Of a DNA stretch of 36,092 nucleotides, positions 23,279 through 30,120 are shown in pieces. The notes under the pieces were generated by a model. It searched no databases. It was given only the letters and a program-made list of their open reading frames with translations, and was not told the origin of the DNA. The translations under genes and the position numbers were made by a program. How positions within the stretch are numbered: position 1 is the stretch's first letter; every line of letters begins with the position of its first letter. This DNA is from an uncultured Microbulbifer sp. GTDB lineage: Bacteria; Pseudomonadota; Gammaproteobacteria; Pseudomonadales; Cellvibrionaceae. The stretch covers positions 1 to 36,092 of the forward strand of contig NZ_CAJXKH010000032.1 in assembly GCF_913055755.1 (NCBI RefSeq), in the 5' to 3' direction.

Positions 23279-25573
23279 TCACAGCAGAAACGGTGACAGC
23301 CTGGCCCAGTCAAACCGCCGTGTCTGGCGGTCGCTGAACAGGATTTCCACCCGGTCATCCTCCCACTTCACCACCCTGCCGTAGCCCAGTTTCTGGTGCC
23401 GGATGCCTTCCCCCAGTTGCGGCCGGCGCAGTGCTGCTCGGGGTGCCTCCACGTCCGGGTTGTAATTGCAGGCATCCAGGTATCGGATTGCCAGCCGGGT
23501 CACCGGTATCTGGGTGGTGATTTTTTCCGGCCTTTCCCGCAGCGTTTCCGCCAGCAGTGTGCTGAGAGGTAACTGCATCTCCTCAATAAACAGCGATGGC
23601 CTCTGCTCCTGGGATGTGGGGTCGGTGGCTGCCGGTTGCGCGGGCACGCTATTGCTCTGTGGCGTCAGCAGGTAGAGCTGGCGGCGCGCGCGGGTCATGG
23701 CGACGTACATCAGGCGGCGCTCGCTTTCGGTGGACGCCGGGGTGGTGAAATCCCGCTGCGGCTGGTATGGCATATTGTGCACCGTGAGGGAGGGGATGAT
23801 CACCTGGTCCCACTCCAGCCCCTTTGCCTGGTGCATGGTGGTGATCTGGATCGCGTCAGCCTCCCGCGCTTCGCCGTCACCCTCCTGCCGCTGATCCTGT
23901 TGCCGGTGTTGCTGCTGCAGTTCCTGCAGGTGGCCCAGCGCCTCTTTAGGTGGCAGCCGCAGCTGGTCCAGGTACTGGCAGAACGCAAGGATGGTCTGCT
24001 GGCGCTCTTCCCCCTGCTGCCGGGTAAAACTGTCTTCGGCAATTCCGCTGAGGTAATCCAGGTCGCTTAACTGCCTGCGCAGCAACTCGCCCGCGTGTCC
24101 CCGCCACTGTTCTATCTGGGTCAACAGCTCCGCCCGTTGCCGCAGGCGTTTGCACTGGGGCTGGCTGAGGTTGTCGGGGGTGTTTTTCAGCAATGCCTTG
24201 CCCCAGCCGCGGTCTAGTGGCGCCACCGCGTCGCACAGGGGTTCCAGTGCCGCGCGGGAAATTCGGATATGCGGCGCGGTCAGCCACTCGTAGAGTCCCT
24301 GGCTGCGGCGTTTCGGTGTCTGTTCGGCAAAACGCCCGGCGGCGATATTCAGGCTCCAGAACAGTGGGCGCAGCTCCCGCCGCGACAGTACGGTATTGCG
24401 GTTGCCCGAGCGGTAGGGGATGTTGTTGGCCAGCAGGGCGAGCTCCAGTGGCGCCGCCAGTGACCACAGCCGCACCAGTACCGCGATTTCCTTTAGCGGT
24501 AACCCCTGTTTGCGGCAGCGGCGCACATGTTCCACCAGCCATTTTCCCTCGTTGCCGGTGGCTACCTGCTGGATATCGGTGTCTGCATCCGGTTTGTCGG
24601 AAATGCAGAAAATATCCGCGCGCTCGCGGTTGTTCCCGATAAAGTGATTGGCTGCCAGCGACAGGCTGTGGCCATAGCGGAAAGTGCGGCTCAGGCGGTA
24701 GACGTTCGAGGGAGGAAAATCGCCATCGAACAGTTTCAGCAAAAATGCCGGGCGCGAGCCGCGCCACTCATAAATGGTCTGGTCGGGGTCGCCGATGGCG
24801 ATGACATTGCCGGATTTACCGTAGAGCACCCGTAACAGATAGTGCTGGATTTCATTGATGTCCTGATACTCGTCGACCAGGATGTCCTGGTAAAAACTGC
24901 CGTATTGCTCTGCGATATCCGCGCGCAGGCTGAACAGGATTGCCGGGTCGTAGATCAGGTCGGCGTAGGTGACCGCGCTCTGTTTCTGTCGCCAGTCCTC
25001 GAAGTGGCGAAACACCTTCAGGAAATACATGTACTCATCGCCGAGTTTGAGCTGCTGGAATGCGCTCAGGTCGCCGGTGAGCAGGGTTTTGGTGTAGTCG
25101 ATAAAAAATTCCGCGGCCTCGGTTTCCGACTGCTTGCGCGCGCGAATGTCTTCCAGTTCCGCCGGTGGCGCGCAGGCTTCAATGGCCTTCCAGATCTGCA
25201 GCTGTACCAGTGACTGGGGCAGGGGGGTGAGATTGGCGCGGGCGATGTGGCCGCGGGCAATCATCTGCTGGTACAGGCGGTAGCCGAGACTGTGGAATGT
25301 CTGTACCGGCGGCATCCGTCCACTGCACAGTTTCTGCAGGCGAGCTTGAAAGTCATCCCGCGCACTGCGGTTATACATGACGGTGAGTATGCGCTGGGGA
25401 TCGGTGCCCGAGTGCAAGCGGTTTTTGATGTAGTGCAGCAGTGCAGTGGTTTTGCCGGATCCGGCGACGGCGATGATCTTCGCGTGTCCGCCGGGATGGT
25501 CGGCTATGGCCTGTTGCTCTTCCGTGAGCTCTTCCGTGGTCTCTTTTGCGAGATGGGACGCGTCGCCTGCCAT
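23279..25573 (-). CDS. UvrD/Rep-family ATP-dependent DNA helicase
   Basis: This superfamily 1A 3'-5' helicase has 764 residues. Motifs are in order: Walker A VAGSGKTT (Lys41), motif Ia TVMYNRSARDDFQARL, motif Ib/Ic TFHSLGYRLY, motif II VDEYQDIN, motif III GDPDQTIYEWRGS, motif IV YRLSRTFRYG, motif V TTMHQAKGLEWDQV and motif VI LMYVAMTRARRQLYL. The C-terminus carries a short domain (GEGIRHQKLGYGRVVKWEDDR) like the Tudor-like C-terminus of UvrD/PcrA, which contacts RNA polymerase in those proteins. Motif II is DEYQD rather than DEFQD. It is not canonical UvrD or Rep. It is convergent with the lipoprotein gene and follows SulP 1 by 80 bases. Confidence 0.9.
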   Translation of the reverse strand: MAGDASHLAKETTEELTEEQQAIADHPGGHAKIIAVAGSGKTTALLHYIKNRLHSGTDPQRILTVMYNRSARDDFQARLQKLCSGRMPPVQTFHSLGYRLYQQMIARGHIARANLTPLPQSLVQLQIWKAIEACAPPAELEDIRARKQSETEAAEFFIDYTKTLLTGDLSAFQQLKLGDEYMYFLKVFRHFEDWRQKQSAVTYADLIYDPAILFSLRADIAEQYGSFYQDILVDEYQDINEIQHYLLRVLYGKSGNVIAIGDPDQTIYEWRGSRPAFLLKLFDGDFPPSNVYRLSRTFRYGHSLSLAANHFIGNNRERADIFCISDKPDADTDIQQVATGNEGKWLVEHVRRCRKQGLPLKEIAVLVRLWSLAAPLELALLANNIPYRSGNRNTVLSRRELRPLFWSLNIAAGRFAEQTPKRRSQGLYEWLTAPHIRISRAALEPLCDAVAPLDRGWGKALLKNTPDNLSQPQCKRLRQRAELLTQIEQWRGHAGELLRRQLSDLDYLSGIAEDSFTRQQGEERQQTILAFCQYLDQLRLPPKEALGHLQELQQQHRQQDQRQEGDGEAREADAIQITTMHQAKGLEWDQVIIPSLTVHNMPYQPQRDFTTPASTESERRLMYVAMTRARRQLYLLTPQSNSVPAQPAATDPTSQEQRPSLFIEEMQLPLSTLLAETLRERPEKITTQIPVTRLAIRYLDACNYNPDVEAPRAALRRPQLGEGIRHQKLGYGRVVKWEDDRVEILFSDRQTRRFDWARLSPFLL

Positions 25574-25653
25574 GAATACTCTGTATCGCCGTAAATAAAT
25601 ACACTGTAAAACACTGGATATATTGCCAGTATCGGTGGCGCGCGTACAGGAGT

Positions 25654-27384
25654 TTATGCCGGCTCTTCAAGCGGCGGCGGTTCCTCATCGCTGTGCTGCA
25701 GTGCCAGTTCGGCGATATAGGATGAGAGGAAAATTCTTCCGGTGAGCTTTTCCAGCAAGCGGGAGCGGCTCAGTCGGTCCAGTACCGGTCCTTTGACCTC
25801 GGACAGGTGCAGGCGGATACTGCGGCTTCTCAGGTCCTTGTTGATCTGTTGCAGCCGCTCGAGCGCGGTGCCATCGATTCGGCTCACCGACGACAGGATC
25901 AGCACCAGGTCGCGGGTGTCCGGGTGGCGTTTGAGTTCGCTCAGCAGGCGGTCTTCCACCGCGCTGATATTGCTGAAAAACAGGCTTTCGTCGATGCGCA
26001 GGAACAGGATCTCCCGGTGGGTTTCCACGTCGTGGCGCAGCACATTGCGGAAGTGCTCGGTGCCGGGCACCCGGCCGACCACCGCGATATGCGGTCGGCT
26101 GCTGCGCCAGATCAATGTGGCAAAAGACAGCCCGATACCGAGGGCGATACCCACCTCCACGCCAAACAGCAGTACCCCGGCAAAGGTGCACAGCATGGCG
26201 ATGCCATCGGTGCGGTCATAACGCCAGTTGTGAATGAAGCCGGGAAAATCAAACAGGCTGGCGGCGGCGACAATGATGATTGCCGCCAGCACGGTCAGTG
26301 GCAGCTCGCTGAATATTCCGGTCAGGTACAGCAGTACCGGCACCATCACCAGGGCGGCGAGCACACCCGCCAGGGGCGATACGGCACCGGCCTCCGCATT
26401 GACCGCGGTGCGCGAAAAGCTGCCCGCTACCGGCAGTCCGCCAGACAGCGAGCTGGTGATATTGGCGGCGCCCAGACCCAGTAGCTCGCCGTCGGCATTG
26501 AGGCGCTCACCCCGGCGCGCCGCCAGGGCCTGGGCGATGGAAAGACTTTCCACGAAAGTGAGCAGGGCGATGATCAGCGCCGGCAGCAGCAGCCGGTACA
26601 TCAGGCTCCAGTTCCAGTCCGGAATCACTACCCCGGGCAGGCCAGCGGGGATTTCGCCCACGATGTCGAGCTTGTCGCCGAGCTCCAGCCAGTGCACCAG
26701 CGCGATTGCACACAGCACCAGCAACATGGGCATCAGCCGCGCGCCAAGCCGCGCAAGCTGTTTGCGCAGCCCGAGGCGGAACAGCAGCATCGGCAACCAC
26801 AGGCGGCTGAAGATCAGAATTGCGGCGGTGGCGACACCGAAGATCATGGTGGGCAGGTGCGCATCCGGAAGGTGCTCGATCACATGCAGCAGCTTTACCG
26901 AGGCGGTATCGCCGTCCGCTTTCACGCCAAGCAGTGCCGGCAGCTGCCCGACAATAATCAGGGCGGCGGCACCGGAAACGAACCCGCTGATTACCGGATG
27001 GCTGAGCAGGTTGGACAGGGCGCCGAGCTTGAACAGGCCCATGGTAAACAGGAAAACACCGCTCAGTAGCGTCAGTACGATCGCGGCGCCGATGTATTCG
27101 GGGCTGCCGATGGTGGCCAGGGGGGTGAGGGCGGAAACCGTCATCAGCGAGAGAACGGCGGCGGGGCCAACCGACATGGCGCTGCTGCTGCCAAAGGCTG
27201 CATAGGCAATCAGCGGTACCAGGCTGGCGTACAGCCCCACGTGTGGCGGCAGGCCCGCCAGCAGTGCATACGCCAGGCCCTGGGGCACCAGCAGCATGCC
27301 GGAAACCAGCGCTGCGGTGATATCAGCGGGCAGCCACTGGCGGCGGTAGTTTTTCAGCCATTTGGGAATTAATCGTACCCGCAT
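25654..27384 (-). CDS. SulP/SLC26-family anion transporter with STAS domain (copy 1)
   Basis: This 576-residue inner-membrane protein has the SulP transport core (GMLLVPQGLAYALLAGLPPH, GLYASLVPLIAYAAFGSS, MSVGPAAVLSLM, HPVISGFVSGAA) with 12-14 helices, followed by a cytoplasmic STAS domain at about 440-555 (FLRIDESLFFSNISAVEDRL, then LVLILSSVSRIDGTALERLQ). SulP proteins carry sulfate, bicarbonate or other anions; the sequence does not say which. The ATG at 27384 is preferred over the GTG codon just before it. It is downstream of the two sulfur permeases on the same strand, separated by 92 bases with a stem-loop, so its expression may be only partly linked to them. Confidence 0.9.
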   Translation of the reverse strand: MRVRLIPKWLKNYRRQWLPADITAALVSGMLLVPQGLAYALLAGLPPHVGLYASLVPLIAYAAFGSSSAMSVGPAAVLSLMTVSALTPLATIGSPEYIGAAIVLTLLSGVFLFTMGLFKLGALSNLLSHPVISGFVSGAAALIIVGQLPALLGVKADGDTASVKLLHVIEHLPDAHLPTMIFGVATAAILIFSRLWLPMLLFRLGLRKQLARLGARLMPMLLVLCAIALVHWLELGDKLDIVGEIPAGLPGVVIPDWNWSLMYRLLLPALIIALLTFVESLSIAQALAARRGERLNADGELLGLGAANITSSLSGGLPVAGSFSRTAVNAEAGAVSPLAGVLAALVMVPVLLYLTGIFSELPLTVLAAIIIVAAASLFDFPGFIHNWRYDRTDGIAMLCTFAGVLLFGVEVGIALGIGLSFATLIWRSSRPHIAVVGRVPGTEHFRNVLRHDVETHREILFLRIDESLFFSNISAVEDRLLSELKRHPDTRDLVLILSSVSRIDGTALERLQQINKDLRSRSIRLHLSEVKGPVLDRLSRSRLLEKLTGRIFLSSYIAELALQHSDEEPPPLEEPA

Positions 27385-27402
27385 CACTTGTGCAGTTTTG
27401 TA

Positions 27403-27439
27403 CCAGAGGCCGGATGGATTCCATCAGGATAGCCTCTGG
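27403..27439 (-). repeat. Stem-loop between the sulfur permease operon and SulP 1
   Basis: CCAGAGGC (27403-27410) pairs with GCCTCTGG (27432-27439). Inside it GATGG (27413-27417) pairs with CCATC (27421-27425). No T run follows on the minus strand, so it is more likely an attenuator or RNA-processing/stability element than a full terminator. Confidence 0.6.
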
Positions 27440-27476
27440 CACAAGGGTGGGGCGAGATCTGCCCCGGCGGGGCCAG

Positions 27477-27905
27477 TTACCGCGCGCTGTGGCGGCTCTC
27501 GAGCCAGCGGAAAGCCAGCATGCCAGCCACCATCGCCAGTACAAATATCAGTCCGCCGGTTTTCAGGGCGCCGGTGGCCACGATACCCGGACCGGGGCAG
27601 AAACCGGCCAGTCCCCAGCCGATGCCGAATACCAGGCTGCCCAGCACCAGGCGCTTGTCGGTTTTGCGCTTGGCAGGCAGGTGCATCTCCCCCCCGAGCA
27701 CGGCGGTCTGGCGTTTCTTGGCGAGGGTAAACGTGGGCAGGCCCACCGCGATGGCGCCGCCCATCACCAGCGCCAGGGAGGGGTCCCAGGCGCCGAACAG
27801 GTCGAGAAAGCCGAGTACCTTTTCCGGGTTGGCCATGCCGGAAAGCAGCAGTCCGAAGCTGAAAATCAGGCCGGATACAAAGGCGGAAAGAGTCGCTTTA
27901 TTCAT
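27477..27905 (-). CDS. YeeE/YedE-type sulfur permease, second half (DUF6691 type)
   Basis: This 142-residue membrane protein has about four helices. It starts MNKATLSAFVSGLIFSFGLLLSGMANPEKVLGFLD and contains GIGWGLAGFCPGPGI with the conserved Cys103. In the YeeE/TsuA family, membrane-embedded cysteines guide thiosulfate through the pore; split two-gene versions are common next to persulfide dioxygenases. The ATG at 27905 is chosen; the frame stays open upstream across the neighbouring gene. Its partner ends four bases earlier, so the two are co-translated and probably form one transporter. Confidence 0.88.
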   Translation of the reverse strand: MNKATLSAFVSGLIFSFGLLLSGMANPEKVLGFLDLFGAWDPSLALVMGGAIAVGLPTFTLAKKRQTAVLGGEMHLPAKRKTDKRLVLGSLVFGIGWGLAGFCPGPGIVATGALKTGGLIFVLAMVAGMLAFRWLESRHSAR

Positions 27906-27909
27906 GATT

Positions 27910-28344
27910 TCAGGCTCCCAGCAAGTGGCGGACAACGTAGACAGTGGCAAAACCACCAAACATAAAGGCGACGGTGGCGCCCAGGGAGCGCGACGACATC
28001 CGCGACAGGCCGCAGACCCCGTGGCCGCTGGTACAGCCGGCGGCATAGCGGGTACCGATGCCCACCAGCAGGCCCGCGGCAATCAGCATCGGGGTGCTGG
28101 CATTGATCTCGATCGTGGGCAGGGCGTGGAACAGTCCCCAGATGGTGGGGCCCGCGAGCAGGCCGAGGATAAACGCGAACTGCCAGCCGCGATTGCCGCG
28201 GTCGTTGTTCAGCAGGCCGCCTAAAATGCCCGAGATGCCAGCGATACGGCCGTTCATCAGGATCAGCCAGGCACTGGCGATCCCGATCAGGATACCGCCG
28301 GCGAGGGCGGAAATGGGGGTAAATGCATTCCAGTCTATGTTCAT
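27910..28344 (-). CDS. YeeE/YedE-type sulfur permease, first half
   Basis: This 144-residue membrane protein has about four helices and the family signature GIGTRYAAGCTSGHGVCGLSR (Cys104, Cys111), which contributes to the substrate path in YeeE/TsuA-like thiosulfate transporters. N-terminal ISALAGGILIGIASAWLILMNGRIAGISG is typical. It begins nine bases after the repressor stop codon and is followed four bases later by the second half, so the three form one operon. The transported species (thiosulfate, sulfide or persulfide) is not decided by sequence. Confidence 0.9.
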   Translation of the reverse strand: MNIDWNAFTPISALAGGILIGIASAWLILMNGRIAGISGILGGLLNNDRGNRGWQFAFILGLLAGPTIWGLFHALPTIEINASTPMLIAAGLLVGIGTRYAAGCTSGHGVCGLSRMSSRSLGATVAFMFGGFATVYVVRHLLGA

Positions 28345-28353
28345 GGTGGGGCG

Positions 28354-28668
28354 TTACTCCGCGCAGTACAGTTGAAACAAAGTTTGCAGAAGGGCCAGTA
28401 CCCTCTGGTCGGCAACCCGGTAATAGACCCGCTTGCCTTCCCTGCGGGTGGTGACCAGGCCTTCGCGCCTCAGTACACCCAGTTGCTGGGACAGGCTGGG
28501 TTGGCGGATGTCCAGTCGCTCCTCGATATCGCTCACGCACAGCTCTTCCTGGCTCAACTGGCACAGCAGCAGCAGGCGATCCTGGTTGCCCAGGGAGCGC
28601 AGCATCGCGGAGGCCTCGGACGCGGAATCGCGCATTTTGTCGAGGCTAATTTCGGAGGTATCGGGCAT
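28354..28668 (-). CDS. BigR/SqrR/YgaV-like ArsR-family persulfide-sensing repressor
   Basis: This is a 104-residue winged-helix repressor. The recognition region is DIRQPSLSQQLGVLRREGLV, followed by the wing TTRREGKRVYYRV. Cys36 (LLLLCQLS) and Cys102 (LYCAE) are 66 residues apart, exactly as Cys41/Cys107 of SqrR and Cys42/Cys108 of BigR, which form a polysulfide bridge on exposure to reactive sulfur and release DNA. An extra Cys44 is present. No metal-site motif of classic ArsR/SmtB proteins (CVC in the recognition helix) is seen. The ATG at 28668 is preferred over the GTG at 28677. It leads the permease operon and faces the hydrolase gene across a palindromic operator. Confidence 0.88.
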   Translation of the reverse strand: MPDTSEISLDKMRDSASEASAMLRSLGNQDRLLLLCQLSQEELCVSDIEERLDIRQPSLSQQLGVLRREGLVTTRREGKRVYYRVADQRVLALLQTLFQLYCAE

Positions 28669-28701
28669 CGCGTTCACTCTGGCGTCTTCGCTTGGGAAAA
28701 C

Positions 28702-28736
28702 ATTATATTGAAATATATAATATCAGCAAGTATATT
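28702..28736. promoter_or_regulatory. Divergent promoters with palindromic operator (repressor / persulfide dioxygenase)
   Basis: ATTATAT (28702-28708) and ATATAAT (28715-28721) form a perfect 7-bp inverted repeat with a 6-base spacer, the AT-rich kind of site bound by BigR/YgaV proteins. On the minus strand, TTGCTG (28729-28724) and TATAAT (28707-28702) with 16 bases between make a promoter for the repressor operon. On the plus strand, TTGAAA (28708-28713) and TATATT (28731-28736) with 17 bases between make a promoter for the hydrolase. The palindrome covers the -10 of the first and the -35 of the second, so one bound repressor would silence both. Confidence 0.7.
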
Positions 28737-28783
28737 GTTTGCCGTTAACGAACACTCAATGGGGATTACCCAGGAAGTAGATC

Positions 28784-29662
28784 ATGACTGAATTAGACCA
28801 TCGTCCACATGTTCAATCTTTCCTCGATGCCGATACCGAGACCTGGAGCTACGTAGTGTATGACCGCAAGGGCGGCAGCGCCGCGGTCATCGATGCGGTA
28901 CTGGACTTTGACCAGGCCTCCGGGCGCACCAGCACCGAGGGCGCAGAAAAAATTGTCGCATTCGTGCGCGAGAACGACCTTGCGGTGGAGTGGGTACTGG
29001 AAACCCACGCCCATGCGGACCATCTCTCTGCGGCGCCATTTATCCGCCAGCAGCTCGGCGGCAAGATCGCCATCGGCGACCACATCCGCCAGGTGCAGGG
29101 CATCTTCCGCGACGTATTCAACCTGGAAAAAGAGTTCCTGGTTGATGGCTCCCAGTTTGACCACCTGTTCCACGACGGTGACACTTTCCAGATCGGCGAC
29201 CTGCAAGCGCAGGTAATCTATGTGCCGGGACACACGCCGGCGGATATGGCGTGGCTGATTGGCGATGCGCTGTTTGTGGGCGACACCCTGTTCCTGCCGG
29301 ATGTCGGCAGTGCCCGCTGCGACTTTCCCGGAGGCGACGCCCGCGCACTCTACAAGTCTGTACACAAGCTGTTGTCGATGCCGGAAGAGACCCGCATGTT
29401 CATGTGTCACGACTATCCGCCCAACGGTACCCGTGAGCACCAGTGCGAAACCACCGTGGGTGCGCAGAAGCGTGACAATATCCATCTGCACGAGGGCGTC
29501 AGTGAGGACGATTTCGTCAAGATGCGCAGCGAGCGCGATGCCACCCTGGGGATGCCGCGGCTGATCCTGCCGTCCATCCAGGTGAATATCCGCGCGGGCC
29601 AGATGCCTCCGGCGGAGGACAATGGCACCGTGTACCTGAAAGTACCGATCAACAAGCTTTGA
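28784..29662 (+). CDS. Persulfide dioxygenase-like metallo-beta-lactamase-fold protein (Blh/ETHE1-type)
   Basis: This 292-residue metallo-hydrolase-fold enzyme belongs to the persulfide-dioxygenase-like group. The metal motif THAHADH has His75, His77, Asp79 and His80. Other ligands are His150 (VPGHTPAD), Asp167 (FVGDTLF) and His209 (CHDYPP). DVGSARCDFPGGDA is typical of ETHE1/Blh-type enzymes, which oxidise glutathione persulfide to sulfite and glutathione with mononuclear iron. In BigR operons of Xylella and Agrobacterium, Blh has DUF442 and this domain fused; here DUF442 is a separate gene 38 bases downstream. GGAAG lies before the ATG. Substrate is inferred from family and context. Confidence 0.9.
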   Translation: MTELDHRPHVQSFLDADTETWSYVVYDRKGGSAAVIDAVLDFDQASGRTSTEGAEKIVAFVRENDLAVEWVLETHAHADHLSAAPFIRQQLGGKIAIGDHIRQVQGIFRDVFNLEKEFLVDGSQFDHLFHDGDTFQIGDLQAQVIYVPGHTPADMAWLIGDALFVGDTLFLPDVGSARCDFPGGDARALYKSVHKLLSMPEETRMFMCHDYPPNGTREHQCETTVGAQKRDNIHLHEGVSEDDFVKMRSERDATLGMPRLILPSIQVNIRAGQMPPAEDNGTVYLKVPINKL

Positions 29663-29700
29663 TCGCGATTGATTAGATTGAGTTAGTTGAGGAACCGGAT

Positions 29701-30108
29701 ATGGAACTCAAGACACTGGATTCACAGGTAAGCGTATCTGCCGAACCGGCACTGGCGCAGTTCGCCGAGCTGGCCAAGCTCGGCGTGGAAGTGGTGGTGT
29801 GCAACCGCCCGGAAAACGAGGCGGAAGGTCAGCCGAGCTTTGCTGAACTCGAGCAGGCGGTCACCGCGGCGGGGATGGCGTTTGTTGCCATTCCTTTTTC
29901 CCGCGGGCAGATGCAGCCGGCACACAGTGAGGAATTTGCCAAGCTGCTCAGCAGTGGTAAAAAAGTGCATGCCTTCTGCCGCACCGGCAACCGCTCCTGC
30001 AACCTGTGGGCGGCTGCGGGCTGCCTGAACGGGGTTGAAAAGCCGCAACTGCAACAGGCGGCACAGCAAGCCGGTTTTGACATCAGCGGTGTGCTGGTGA
30101 CCTATTAA
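29701..30108 (+). CDS. DUF442 / TIGR01244-type rhodanese-like sulfurtransferase
   Basis: This 135-residue protein has the DUF442 phosphatase-like fold with the active loop FCRTGNRS (Cys93), a rhodanese-like CX4R loop. It begins MELKTLDSQVSVSAEPALAQF, with VVCNRPENEAEGQPSF typical of the family. In Blh-type proteins this domain is fused to the persulfide dioxygenase and is thought to hand over or release persulfide sulfur. Here it is separate but in the same operon, with GAGGAA before the ATG and the SulP gene 12 bases downstream. Confidence 0.88.
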   Translation: MELKTLDSQVSVSAEPALAQFAELAKLGVEVVVCNRPENEAEGQPSFAELEQAVTAAGMAFVAIPFSRGQMQPAHSEEFAKLLSSGKKVHAFCRTGNRSCNLWAAAGCLNGVEKPQLQQAAQQAGFDISGVLVTY

Positions 30109-30120
30109 GGAATCCCGCCC

